Assembly: GCA_963702555.1 (NCBI GenBank) | Contig: CAVPCW010000013.1 | Location: 186,001 to 250,000, forward strand | Length of the DNA stretch: 64,000 bases | DNA from: CAMFLJ01 sp963702555 | GTDB lineage: Bacteria; Actinomycetota; Acidimicrobiia; Acidimicrobiales; Acidimicrobilacustridaceae | Direction of reading: 5' to 3' | Part shown: in pieces, positions 1-7,934 of the stretch | Numbering within the stretch: position 1 is the first letter of the stretch | Layout of the letters: every line of letters begins with the position of its first letter | Program-made: the position numbers and the translations under genes | The notes under the pieces: generated by a model | What the model was told of the DNA's origin: nothing | Databases searched by the model: none | Seen by the model: only the letters and a program-made list of their open reading frames with translations

Positions 1-640
1 GCGGGCCCTCCGCCGGGTCGTGCACGCCGGTGGCGCCGAAGAGGTCGGCGGTGGCGCGGCGGGTGGGCGACGGGTCGCTGACGACGACCTCGGCGGCGCC
101 GAAGCGCTGCGCCCAGGTGGAGACGGCGGAACCGACGTTGCCGCCACCGATGACGAGCACGCGGTCGCCCGGGCCGATGCGGCCGGTGGCGACGGTGTGG
201 AGGCCGACGGCGAGCGGCTCGACCAGGGCGCCGAAGTCGCCGATGTCCTGGCGCAGGCGGACGGCCGAACCGGCGTCGACCCGCACGTACTCGGCGAAGC
301 CGCCCGGAGCACCGCCGACGCCCTGGGGATCGAAGGTCTCACAGTGGGCGGCGTCGTCGGCGAGGCACCACCGGCAGCGGCCGCAGGCCGTGAGCGGGAG
401 GGCGGCGAGCAGTTCGCCCTCGCGCCACCGGCCCGAGAGCTCGGTGCCCACGGCGACGACCTCGCCGCAGAACTCGTGCCCCATCACGATGCCGCCCGGC
501 ATGTGGCCGTGGGCCTTGAGGTCGGAGCCGCAGATGCCGCACGCCTCCACCCGAACAACGAGGTCGCCGGGCCCCGGGGTGGGGTCGGGCACCTGCTCCA
601 CCACGAAGGTGTGGTCGTCGGTCAGCACCGCTGCGCGCAT
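1..640 (-). CDS. Zinc-dependent medium-chain alcohol dehydrogenase (C-terminus beyond window)
   Basis: An NAD(P)-dependent zinc alcohol or polyol dehydrogenase of the MDR superfamily. About 213 residues are visible from an ATG at 640; the rest lies left of the window. The GroES-like domain has the catalytic zinc pattern CGICGSD (Cys37) and GHE (His55, Glu56). A structural-zinc loop carries four cysteines at 86, 89, 92 and 100. The Rossmann motif GGGNVG sits near residues 165-170. It is the last visible gene of a leftward acyl-CoA operon, so it may act on an alcohol or hydroxyacyl intermediate of that pathway. The substrate cannot be read from the sequence. Confidence 0.9.
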   Translation of the reverse strand, partial: MRAAVLTDDHTFVVEQVPDPTPGPGDLVVRVEACGICGSDLKAHGHMPGGIVMGHEFCGEVVAVGTELSGRWREGELLAALPLTACGRCRWCLADDAAHCETFDPQGVGGAPGGFAEYVRVDAGSAVRLRQDIGDFGALVEPLAVGLHTVATGRIGPGDRVLVIGGGNVGSAVSTWAQRFGAAEVVVSDPSPTRRATADLFGATGVHDPAEGP

Positions 641-641
641 G

Positions 642-773
642 TCAGATCTCCTCGAGGAGTCGGCCGAGGAGGGTCGCGAACACGATCGGGTCGTCCGGGT
701 CCCCCGGCTCATCCTGCACGCAGAAGGCCGTGCTCCGCAGGCTCATGCGCACCGGGAGGGCGTCGTGCCGCAC
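642..773 (-). CDS. Possible small protein, 43 aa
   Basis: A short open frame between the TetR gene and the alcohol dehydrogenase, in the same direction. It starts at GTG 773 (alternative ATG at 746) and stops at 642-644, one base before the dehydrogenase ATG. Nearly every third codon position is G or C, as in real genes here, and it fills an otherwise unexplained 150-base gap. It ends in GRLLEEI and shows no membrane segment or motif I recognise. It could instead be non-coding spacer, since short open frames are common at this GC content. Confidence 0.35.
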   Translation of the reverse strand: MRHDALPVRMSLRSTAFCVQDEPGDPDDPIVFATLLGRLLEEI

Positions 774-794
774 CCTGGCACCGCGCCGCCACCC

Positions 795-1418
795 TCAGGT
801 CCGGGTCGGGGCCGCAAGGAGCAGGCGCGCCGCCCGCTCGAGGTCGTCACCGATGTCGGCCGGCGAGTTGGCTCCCATCACCAGGCTCACCAGACCGGCG
901 AGCAGCACCGCTTCGAGGATCGACACCACACCCTCGCGGTCCGGGACCTCGGTCTGGCCCAGGGCGCTGTCGACCCACTCCCGCATCGAGGACTGCATCC
1001 CCTCGCGGGAGGCGCGCACCTCCGGCGCCCCCGACAGGTAGGCCCGCAGCAGGGCGACGAACAGCGTCGGCTCGTCCTCCATGCGCTGGACCACCCGCCG
1101 CAGGGTTGCCACCGTGCGCTCGACCGGGTCGCGACGGCGGCTCGGACGCTCGGTGACCAGCGCCGTGGTGCCGGCGGCGAGGTCGGAGAGCACCCCCACG
1201 AGCACGTGGTCCCGGGAGGCGAAGTACTGGTACGCCGTCGGCGGCGAGACCCCGGCCCGCTCGGCCACGGCCCGCATGGTCACGGCCTCGTAGCCGCCCC
1301 CGGACGCCAGCTCCCGGGCGGCGTCGAGCAGGCGCCGGCGGGTCGCGGCCTGGGTGGCCGAGAGCGGACGCCCCGCGACGGTGGTCGCCGTCGGCGCGGG
1401 CAGGAGGCCGGCGGTCAC
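795..1418 (-). CDS. TetR-family regulator, KstR-like
   Basis: A 207-residue transcriptional repressor. The N-terminal helix-turn-helix spans about residues 28-75 and contains MRAVAERAGVSPPTAYQYF, close to the DNA-binding domain of KstR-type lipid-catabolism repressors. The C-terminal half is the usual all-helical ligand domain. The GTG start at 1418 overlaps the stop of the upstream enoyl-CoA hydratase (GTGA), so the regulator is translated with the operon it probably controls. By analogy with KstR and FadR-type TetRs the inducer would be an acyl-CoA, but that is inference. Confidence 0.88.
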   Translation of the reverse strand: MTAGLLPAPTATTVAGRPLSATQAATRRRLLDAARELASGGGYEAVTMRAVAERAGVSPPTAYQYFASRDHVLVGVLSDLAAGTTALVTERPSRRRDPVERTVATLRRVVQRMEDEPTLFVALLRAYLSGAPEVRASREGMQSSMREWVDSALGQTEVPDREGVVSILEAVLLAGLVSLVMGANSPADIGDDLERAARLLLAAPTRT

Positions 1419-2194
1419 GGGACGTTCCGATGATCGGCGTCGTCGTCCGCCACGTCGGACCGGGAAGCCACGGCGCGCCCGGCCTCGGTGAAGGCGCCGA
1501 GGTCGTAGGTGCGGCCGACACTGTGGTCGGCCTCGGCGGCCAGCGCCTCGCCGAGGGTCAGCTCCTCGCCCCGCCGGTAGAGGTCGAGCATCTCGGCCAC
1601 GGCTGTGGTGGACGGCACTCGGGCGGCCAGGCCCAGGGTGAAGGGCAACAGGTCGGCGTGGGGCACCACGTGGTTCACGAGGCCGAGTCGGAGCGCCTCG
1701 TCGGCCGCGACGAACGCGGCGGTGGCCGACATCTCGTTGGCCTTGCGCACCCCGACCGCCCGTGGGAGCAGGGCGGTGAGGCCCCAGGTGGGCACCACGC
1801 CGAGGGCGGCGTGGGTGTCGGCGAAGCGGGCCTGGTCGGAGGCCACCACGAACGAGGCGCTGAGCGCGATCTCGAGGGCACCCGAGACGCATGCGCCGTT
1901 CACCGCGCAGATGACGGGTGTGCGCATCGCCCGCAGGACGGCGGCCGGGTTGTCGGCGGCGCCCGCGGCGTTGTCGGGGCCCCGCTCGATGAGCTTGAAG
2001 TCGACCCCGGCGCTGAAGACCGGGTCGGTGCCCGTGAGCACCACGACCCGCACCGACGGGTCGGCGTCGGCCGCCCGGAGCGCGTCGCGCAGGGCACGGC
2101 GCAGCGGGGCGTGGAGCGCGTTCTTGGCCTCGGGCCGGTCGATGGTGAGCAGCCGGACGCCCTCGTGGTCGGCGAGGCGGAGGTGGTCGCTCAT
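1415..2194 (-). CDS. Enoyl-CoA hydratase/isomerase family protein
   Basis: A 259-residue crotonase-fold protein, normal length for the family, expected to act on an acyl-CoA thioester in the cytoplasm. The oxyanion-hole segment and the first catalytic glutamate are present (Glu108 in GALEIAL, equivalent to rat crotonase Glu144). The second catalytic glutamate (Glu164) is replaced by His128 in ARFADTHAALG. It may therefore be an isomerase, hydrolase or atypical hydratase. The ATG at 2194 follows a clear GAGAGGGG ribosome-binding site. It lies between the carboxyltransferase and TetR genes. Confidence 0.85.
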   Translation of the reverse strand: MSDHLRLADHEGVRLLTIDRPEAKNALHAPLRRALRDALRAADADPSVRVVVLTGTDPVFSAGVDFKLIERGPDNAAGAADNPAAVLRAMRTPVICAVNGACVSGALEIALSASFVVASDQARFADTHAALGVVPTWGLTALLPRAVGVRKANEMSATAAFVAADEALRLGLVNHVVPHADLLPFTLGLAARVPSTTAVAEMLDLYRRGEELTLGEALAAEADHSVGRTYDLGAFTEAGRAVASRSDVADDDADHRNVP

Positions 2195-2233
2195 CGGTCC
2201 CCTCTCTCGGTGGGTCGGCGGGGCCTCGTCGGC

Positions 2234-3754
2234 CTACGGCACGATGCCGATGCGGGCCACCGGCTCCGGTGCGACCTGGCGACGGTGGAGGGACCGCTCG
2301 AGCGACTGGAGCAGGACGTTGCGGGTGTCGCGGGGGTCGATGAGCTCGTCGCCGCCGAACGACCGGGCCGAGTTGTATGACGCCTCGAGCTCCATGGCCC
2401 GCAGCATCTCGGCCTCGTCGACGTCGGAGCCCCGGGATCGGCTCATGGCCGCCGCCCCCATCGCGCCCGAGGTGACGCCCGGCCAGTTGTAGACACCGGA
2501 CTGGCCGTCGAACGGGATCATGCCCATCACCATCGAGCCGAAGCCGTAGGCCTTGCGCAGGGTCACCGTGAGCTTGGGTGCCGTGAACGACGCCTGGGCC
2601 GCGTACATGCGCGCACCGGAGCGAAGGATCGCCTGCTGCTCGGATGCGCTGCCCGGCATCACGCCCGGGTTGTCGGAGAGGAAGATCAGCGGCAGGTGGA
2701 ACGAGTCGGCCACGTTCATGAAGTGGGCGGCCTTGTCGGCACCGTCGGCGCTCACCGAGCCGGCCAGCACCATGGGCTGGTTGGCCACGACCGCCACCGG
2801 GTGGCCACCCAGGCGGGCGAGGTAGGTGAGCACGGATGTGCCGAAGCTGGGCTGCACCTCGAAGGCCGAGCCCTCGTCGAACACGATGTCGACGACCTGG
2901 CGCATGTCGTAGACCTGGCGCCCGTTGCGGGGCACGACGTCGAGCACCTCGGGGATGAGGCGGTACCCGTCGTCGCCGCCCTCCACGTGGGCCGGGTAGT
3001 CCCAGGCCGACGACGGGAAGTAGCTCAGGTAGGCGCGCACCAGGTCGAGGGCGGCTTCGTCGCTGGCGCCGTAGTTGTGGATCAGGCCGCTGCCCATCGC
3101 CACGGCGGGGCCACCGAGGTCCTCCTTGGTGATCTGCTCGCCGAGCGACTCGTAGACCACCGGCGGGCCGGCGGTGAAGATGGCGCCGCGCGGGCCCATC
3201 ACGGTGAAGTCGGAGATCGGGGCGACGAGGGCGCCGTGCCCGGCGGACGAGCCGAGCACCGCGGTGACCAGCGGGACCTGGCCCGAGCACTGCGACTGGG
3301 AGATGAGGTCGACCGGGGTGCGCCCGCCGTGGCTCTTGCCGTCGGCCCGGAACCCGGCGCCCTCCAGCATCATGATGCAGGGCACCTTGTCGGCGAGGGC
3401 GAGCTCGGCGACGCGGTAGCGCTTGGAGTTGGCGAACGAGCTGATCGTGCCGGCCATGACGGTGAAGTCCTCGGCGGCGACCATGACCGGCCGGCCGTCG
3501 ATGCGACCCGAGCCCATGACGATCGCGTCGGCCGGGGCCTCCTCGCCACCCACCAGGGTGCCCAGCTCGAGGAACGAGCCCGGGTCGAGGAGGTGGTCGA
3601 TGCGGGCGCGGGCGTCGAGCTTGCCCTGACCGCGGTGCTTGGCCAGCCGTTCCTCGCCACCCATGGCGCGCGACGCGGCCCGCCGCTTCTCGAGATCGGC
3701 GATGGCGCCGTCCCAGCTCTCCGATCCGTCGAACTCGAGCTCGGTCACCGTCAC
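2234..3754 (-). CDS. Acyl-CoA carboxylase carboxyltransferase (beta) subunit
   Basis: A 506-residue biotin-dependent carboxyltransferase that moves CO2 from carboxybiotin to an acyl-CoA. Both crotonase-like halves are present: an N-half with the GHGALVAPISDFTVMGP segment and a C-half with GSMVMGM. Length and sequence fit the propionyl/methylcrotonyl/geranyl-CoA carboxylase beta family. The GTG at 3754 overlaps the stop of the preceding crotonase gene (GTGA); another GTG at 3748 is possible. No biotin carboxylase or carrier subunit is in the window, so it must use one encoded elsewhere. Flanking crotonases suggest branched-chain or isoprenoid acyl-CoA breakdown. Confidence 0.9.
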   Translation of the reverse strand: MTVTELEFDGSESWDGAIADLEKRRAASRAMGGEERLAKHRGQGKLDARARIDHLLDPGSFLELGTLVGGEEAPADAIVMGSGRIDGRPVMVAAEDFTVMAGTISSFANSKRYRVAELALADKVPCIMMLEGAGFRADGKSHGGRTPVDLISQSQCSGQVPLVTAVLGSSAGHGALVAPISDFTVMGPRGAIFTAGPPVVYESLGEQITKEDLGGPAVAMGSGLIHNYGASDEAALDLVRAYLSYFPSSAWDYPAHVEGGDDGYRLIPEVLDVVPRNGRQVYDMRQVVDIVFDEGSAFEVQPSFGTSVLTYLARLGGHPVAVVANQPMVLAGSVSADGADKAAHFMNVADSFHLPLIFLSDNPGVMPGSASEQQAILRSGARMYAAQASFTAPKLTVTLRKAYGFGSMVMGMIPFDGQSGVYNWPGVTSGAMGAAAMSRSRGSDVDEAEMLRAMELEASYNSARSFGGDELIDPRDTRNVLLQSLERSLHRRQVAPEPVARIGIVP

Positions 3755-4563
3755 CGTCCTGTGAAGTTGGCGGGGCGGCGCTCGATGTAGGCCATCAGCG
3801 CCTCCCGCATGTCGTCGGTCTGCACGTTCAGGCTCTGGGCCGTGGCCTCGAGCTCCAGCGTGTGGGCGAGCGAGGAGCTCCCCGCGTTGTCGAGCTCCCG
3901 CTTGGTGAGCGAGAGCGCCACCGGGGGCCCGCCGGCGATGGCGTCGACGACGGCCTGGGTGGCGGCGTCGAGCTCGTCGGCGGGGACCACGGCGTTGACC
4001 AGGCCCAGGTCGTAGGCCTCGGGCCCGCTGATCATCCTGGCGGTGAGGGCCAGCTCCTTGGCCTTGTGGACCGGGAGGCGCTGGCGCAACAGCCACGAGG
4101 TGCCGAAGTCGAGGCTGAGGCCGCGCTTGGCGAAGATGGCCGAGAAGCGGGAGCGGTCGGAGCACCAGGTGAGGTCGGCGGCGAGGGCGAGGCCCAGGCC
4201 GGCGCCGACGCACACGCCGTCGACCTTGGCGATCACCGGCACCGGGCAGCTGTGCACGCTGAGCACCACGTCGGCCAGCACCCGCATGCCGTCGAGCATG
4301 GTGCCCGACGGGCCGTCCTCCGTCGGGGCGGCGCCGACGTCGCTCAGGTCGGCACCGCTGCAGAACTCCCCGCCCGCGCCGGTGATCACGACCGCCCGGG
4401 CACCCGAGTAGCGGAGGTCCTGGAAGATGGCGCCGATGGCGACCCACATGTCGCCGGTGCAGCCGTTCTTCGACTCGGGCCGGTCGATGGTGACGGTCAC
4501 GACGTGGCTGTCACGGGTCACGACGACGTTCGGGTGCGGCGATGCGACTGTGACCGATGCCAT
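3751..4563 (-). CDS. Crotonase-fold enoyl-CoA hydratase/isomerase, PaaG-like active site
   Basis: A 270-residue crotonase family protein. Neither hydratase glutamate is present: Glu144 corresponds to Gly124 in AGLGLALA and Glu164 to Phe144. Instead Asp152 in GLSLDFGTSWLL sits where PaaG-type isomerases carry their catalytic aspartate. An enoyl-CoA isomerase or other non-hydratase chemistry is therefore more likely than water addition. It is the first gene of the leftward operon, with a 4-base overlap into the carboxyltransferase gene. A promoter placed for leaderless transcription lies directly upstream. Confidence 0.85.
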   Translation of the reverse strand: MASVTVASPHPNVVVTRDSHVVTVTIDRPESKNGCTGDMWVAIGAIFQDLRYSGARAVVITGAGGEFCSGADLSDVGAAPTEDGPSGTMLDGMRVLADVVLSVHSCPVPVIAKVDGVCVGAGLGLALAADLTWCSDRSRFSAIFAKRGLSLDFGTSWLLRQRLPVHKAKELALTARMISGPEAYDLGLVNAVVPADELDAATQAVVDAIAGGPPVALSLTKRELDNAGSSSLAHTLELEATAQSLNVQTDDMREALMAYIERRPANFTGR

Positions 4564-4599
4564 ACGGGCGGTCTAGGGCGGCGACTTAACAGCCGTCAA
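4564..4599 (-). promoter_or_regulatory. Predicted sigma-70 promoter for leaderless transcription of the acyl-CoA operon
   Basis: On the minus strand a -35 TTGACG (4594-4599) is followed after 18 bases by a -10 TAGACC (4570-4575), then 6 bases before the ATG at 4563. That spacing puts the transcription start on or next to the start codon, which suggests a leaderless mRNA. The inverted pair CAGCCG/CGGCTG overlaps the -35 and could be an operator. Confidence 0.45.
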
Positions 4600-4687
4600 G
4601 TTTTCCGGCTGCCGAGGATGGCCGGGCCGACCGGTGGATCACGGTCGGCGAGGGCCGATGGTCGGCCGGCTCGTAGTCTCGGCGGCC

Positions 4688-5153
4688 ATGGAGCTCTGGG
4701 AACTCATCGCTCGTGAACGGATCCGGGACACGCTGGCCCAGTACAACTGGTCGGGCGACGCGCTCGAAGCTCGACGGGCTGACGGCGGCGTTCTCCCCCG
4801 ACGGCGCCCTCGAGGTGCGGGGCGAGGAGCCGAAGGTCGGCCGCGAGGCCATCCTCGCCTACCTCGGCGGCGTGTCGCCCGGCGCGAAGCCGGCGCCCAC
4901 CGACGCCCCTGCGGGCCCGAAGCGCATCGTGCGCCACGCCCTCACCAACGTGCGCTTCGTCGAGCTGACGCCCGAGCGGGCCGGCGTGAGCTCCTACTTC
5001 ACCGTGTTCACCGAGGTCGGCCTCGATCACTACGGCCGCTACCGCGACGTGTTCGTGCCGGTGGGCGACCAGTGGCTGATCCAGCACCGGTTCGTGTCGA
5101 CGGACTGGCGCTCCCCCGACTCCACGATGGCCTCGCCCGACTCGGTGCGCTGA
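4688..5153 (+). CDS. SnoaL/NTF2-like protein, interrupted by a +1 frameshift
   Basis: A small NTF2-fold (SnoaL-like) protein of about 154 residues. The N-terminus MELWELIARERIRDTLAQYN is the typical first helix. After residue ~26 the frame shifts by +1 near 4765-4770. Removing one base restores a continuous protein through KLDGLTAAFSPDGALEV to ...DWRSPD and the stop at 5151-5153. Such proteins bind small hydrophobic ligands or act as isomerases and hydratases. It reads divergently from the acyl-CoA operon and ends 4 bases before a convergent gene. The frameshift is probably a sequencing insertion. Confidence 0.75.
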
Positions 5154-5156
5154 CGC

Positions 5157-6179
5157 TCAGGGGCGGAACTGTCCAGCGGCACGGACGAAGGGCAGGTCCA
5201 TCTGGTTCACGATCCCCGGCGGAGCCGCGCACACCGACGGGATGGCGTTCACCACCGGCATCGCCGTGGTCACCGTGCCGTCGAGGTGGTCGCCCTGCGG
5301 CTCGAGGCGCACCCGCACCCCGGGCACCCCGTCGAGCTCGATCACGTAGCCGTGGGTGACGGGCCAGTTGGGGGTCATCGCCTCACCGAGCTTCCAGACG
5401 AAGCTGCACTCGATGATCGAGCGGCCGTCCTTCTCCCCGAAGACGGTGCCCTTGAACGCGGCGATGCGGCCCTTCTGCACCGACATGAACCCGAAGTCGG
5501 TGTCGGCGTCGGCGATGCCGAACTCGACCCGGAAGCCGACCCGGTCGATCTCGGTGCCCATGGCCTTGGCGATGACCGGCACCTGCTCCTTGAACGAGCC
5601 GCACGACGCCTCGCAGGCCGCGTACGCCGCGGGGTCGGACGGGTCGAGGTCGAACCCCTGGGCCCGGAACATCTGCTCGTTGGCGTAGCCCTGGATGTCG
5701 AGCGACTCGAGGATCGAGAGACGGTCGACCCGGCTGCACATGGCGCTGGCGCTCAAGGCCACCATGGCGGCGTGGCCCGGGTAGATGCCACTGGCGTAGA
5801 GCGAGGTGCCGCCGCGCAGGCACGCCTCGCGGATGCGCTGGGTGGCCTCCTCGCCGTAGCCGTGGCCGGCGAGCATGTACATGGTCGCCACCACGTTGCT
5901 GCCGGACTCGAGGATGCGCTCGAGGTGGTCGAAGTCCGGCCGATAGGCCATGTACGAGACGCAGTCGGGCTCCAGCGCGAGCAACGCCTCGACGTCGTCG
6001 GTGGCGATCACCCCGATGGGGTCGATGCCGCAGAGCTCACCGACGTCACGTCCGACCTTGTCGTCGGAGTACGCGTAGCAGCCGACGAGGTCGAGGACGG
6101 GGTGGCCGACCATGCCGCGCACCGCGGCGCTGCCGGTCTTGCCGGTGGTCCACTGCACGACCTTCAGGCGGCGGCTCAC
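5157..6179 (-). CDS. Dihydrodipicolinate reductase-like NAD(P)-binding protein
   Basis: A 340-residue protein of the NAD(P)H-dependent amine dehydrogenase/dihydrodipicolinate-reductase-like group. It starts with a Rossmann segment, VVQWTTGKTGSAAVRGM, near residues 7-23. The middle holds SGIYPGHAAM-type sequence typical of the family. True DapB is shorter, so a role in lysine synthesis is unlikely. A divergent paralogue lies at 60667-61752. The GTG start at 6179 overlaps the stop of the 38-aa ORF upstream (GTGA). The substrate is unknown. Confidence 0.8.
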   Translation of the reverse strand: MSRRLKVVQWTTGKTGSAAVRGMVGHPVLDLVGCYAYSDDKVGRDVGELCGIDPIGVIATDDVEALLALEPDCVSYMAYRPDFDHLERILESGSNVVATMYMLAGHGYGEEATQRIREACLRGGTSLYASGIYPGHAAMVALSASAMCSRVDRLSILESLDIQGYANEQMFRAQGFDLDPSDPAAYAACEASCGSFKEQVPVIAKAMGTEIDRVGFRVEFGIADADTDFGFMSVQKGRIAAFKGTVFGEKDGRSIIECSFVWKLGEAMTPNWPVTHGYVIELDGVPGVRVRLEPQGDHLDGTVTTAMPVVNAIPSVCAAPPGIVNQMDLPFVRAAGQFRP

Positions 6180-6292
6180 CTGGCGATCCGATCAGGGGCG
6201 TGCGACGAGGTCTCCTGGAGCCGGCGCCACACCAGGGCTCCCGCGATGAGCGCCCACGGCCCGTAGCTGTCGGCGAACGTCGACTCGGTCAT
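6176..6292 (-). CDS. Small hypothetical protein, 38 aa
   Basis: A tiny gene that starts with ATG at 6292 behind a good ribosome-binding site (AGGGGG, 7 bases upstream). It ends in a TGA overlapping the GTG of the reductase-like gene by four bases. That GTGA junction and the high GC third positions argue that it is real. The peptide has one short hydrophobic stretch (WALIAGALVW) and a basic tail. I do not recognise it. It may be a leader for translational coupling or a small membrane-associated partner of the downstream enzyme. Confidence 0.6.
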   Translation of the reverse strand: MTESTFADSYGPWALIAGALVWRRLQETSSHAPDRIAR

Positions 6293-6385
6293 TCCGATCC
6301 CCCTGATCCGGTGGTCACCGCAACCGGAGTGGACCTCGGGCACCCGCGAGGAGCACCACCACCACCCCGAGCGGGAAACCTCCGG

Positions 6386-6391
6386 ATGATA
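6386..6391 (-). promoter_or_regulatory. Possible -10 element (TATCAT) upstream of the small ORF
   Basis: The minus strand reads TATCAT here, five of six matches to TATAAT, in a 137-base gap (6293-6429) with no gene. No convincing -35 is seen 16-18 bases further upstream. It could drive the 6292-5157 pair. Otherwise this gap holds only short GC-rich inverted repeats. Confidence 0.3.
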
Positions 6392-6429
6392 GGGAACGAG
6401 CAGGCCGCCGTGAGCAGGGGCGGCGTCGC

Positions 6430-6552
6430 CTACTCGACGGTGATGGTGAAGGTCGTCGGGGTGCCGAGCAGGCGGCTCCCGACGATGGTGACCGCCGCGG
6501 CCGCCGGCAGGGCGAAGAGAAGCCAGGCAGCGACGGTGGCGTCGGAGCTCAT
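6430..6552 (-). CDS. Small predicted membrane protein, 40 aa
   Basis: A 40-residue frame with one predicted transmembrane helix (AWLLFALPAAAAVTIVG) and a short polar tail ending TPTTFTITVE. Its ATG at 6552 overlaps the stop of the glycosyltransferase gene (ATGA, 6549-6552), a strong sign of a translationally coupled real gene. The family is not recognised. Position and topology suggest a small subunit or stabiliser of the membrane glycosyltransferase, by inference only. Confidence 0.6.
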   Translation of the reverse strand: MSSDATVAAWLLFALPAAAAVTIVGSRLLGTPTTFTITVE

Positions 6553-7838
6553 CCGGCCAGCGTGGTCGCTCCGACCTCGTCGGCTGTGGATCCCCGTCGG
6601 GCCTCGATCCGTTGCAGGACCCACTCGACGGCGAGGCCCACACCGATGCAGCAGACGAGATCGAACGGGGCGCGCACCCGCGGTGGGGCCACCAGCACGA
6701 GGCTCGAGAGGGTGAAGTAGCCGGCGATGGCGAGGATCAGCAGCACCGTGGGCTGCCGCACGCGGACGATGAGCCCGAACAGGCCGACGACGGTGACGAC
6801 GTAGAACGTCCAGAGGGTGCGGTCCCGGAACTCGAGGTTGCGGCCGTCGCTCGTCTCCGGGTTCACGTTGAGGCTGGGGTCGAGCTCGAAGTACTGCCGG
6901 GTGTTTCGGCCGATGACCCGGAACACCTGGCCGGGGTCGTCCTTCAGCGACTGGATGGCGAGGTCCTGCATGGCCTGGTCCCACTCGGCCTCGTTGAACA
7001 TCACCAGTCGATAGGAGGAGAAGCGTTCGTCGAAGACGGGGTCGACGAAGGTGTTCGACTCCTTCGCCTGCGGCGAGTACGAGGCGGCGAGGTTGAAGCC
7101 GTTGGAGCTCACCAGCACCGGCTCGCCGACCTGGATCCAGTTGCGCAGCACCCACGGGACCACCAGCAGGGCGGTCATGCCGACGAACGTGAGAGCCCGC
7201 TTCCACCCCACCTGCCACAGCACCCAGACCGCCACCACCACGACGATGAACTGCGCGCTCGGGCGGCTCAGCACCAGCAACCCGCAGAACACCCCCGCCC
7301 AGACCCAGCGCTTCTGGTCGAGCATGAGCAGCATCGCCAGCATCAACAGCAGCGAGAGTGGCTCGGTGAGCAGGAAGGTGTCGTTGGCCAACAGCGGCGG
7401 GTAGACGGCGACGAGCAGGCCGGTGACCATCGCCGCCCGCCAGCCGGCGAGGCGCTGCACGAGCAGATAGGCGAGCACCACGACACCGAGCCCGAGCACC
7501 AACGAGAAGACGCGGCCCACCACCACGTGGGCGCCGAACACCTTGTAGAGGCCCCCGAGCAGGCCCGGGTAGAGCGGCGGGCGGAACGCCGTGGGGTGGG
7601 CCTCGAGCTGCGGGAACTTGTGGGCGTAGCCCATGCCGTCGGCGATGTTCCGGGCGAGCTCGTCGTAGTGGATGGCGTCGCTGAGCGGCACGTAGTCCGG
7701 GCTCATCCGCACCCAGTAGAGGATGCGGGCGAGCAGCCCGACGGCGAGCACGAGGACGATGCCGTAGCGCCGCACGAGGCCCGGAGATGGGTCCGGCGAC
7801 GGCCGCTCGGTCGGCTCCAGGTCGGGTACCACGCCCAC
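6549..7838 (-). CDS. GT39/ArnT-like polytopic membrane glycosyltransferase
   Basis: A 429-residue membrane protein of the dolichyl-phosphate-mannose/ArnT glycosyltransferase superfamily (GT-C fold), which transfers sugars from polyprenyl-phosphate donors on the outer face of the membrane. After a short cytoplasmic N-terminus, about nine to eleven hydrophobic segments follow. The first extracytoplasmic loop carries SDAIHYDELARNIADGMGY, where the GT-C catalytic aspartate is expected. A second motif region, HPTAFRPPLYPGLL, follows. The GTG at 7838 is the chosen start. The acceptor is unknown. It is coupled to the 40-aa membrane protein downstream. Confidence 0.85.
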   Translation of the reverse strand: MGVVPDLEPTERPSPDPSPGLVRRYGIVLVLAVGLLARILYWVRMSPDYVPLSDAIHYDELARNIADGMGYAHKFPQLEAHPTAFRPPLYPGLLGGLYKVFGAHVVVGRVFSLVLGLGVVVLAYLLVQRLAGWRAAMVTGLLVAVYPPLLANDTFLLTEPLSLLLMLAMLLMLDQKRWVWAGVFCGLLVLSRPSAQFIVVVVAVWVLWQVGWKRALTFVGMTALLVVPWVLRNWIQVGEPVLVSSNGFNLAASYSPQAKESNTFVDPVFDERFSSYRLVMFNEAEWDQAMQDLAIQSLKDDPGQVFRVIGRNTRQYFELDPSLNVNPETSDGRNLEFRDRTLWTFYVVTVVGLFGLIVRVRQPTVLLILAIAGYFTLSSLVLVAPPRVRAPFDLVCCIGVGLAVEWVLQRIEARRGSTADEVGATTLAG

Positions 7839-7891
7839 TCACTCCGATCGTGCGGCCCTCGCCGCACCGACCGTTCGGACGGTACCACCGG

Positions 7892-7922
7892 GCCCCGACC
7901 CGGCCCGAAGGCCGGTCGGGGC
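7892..7922 (-). terminator. GC-rich hairpin downstream of the DUF1501 gene
   Basis: GCCCCGACC and GGCC arms pair with GGCC and GGTCGGGGC around a CGAA tetraloop, with one bulged base. It lies 13 bases after the stop of the DUF1501 gene and before the glycosyltransferase start, so it probably separates the two minus-strand units. There is no U-tract. Confidence 0.5.
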
Positions 7923-7934
7923 GCCCGGACGGGA

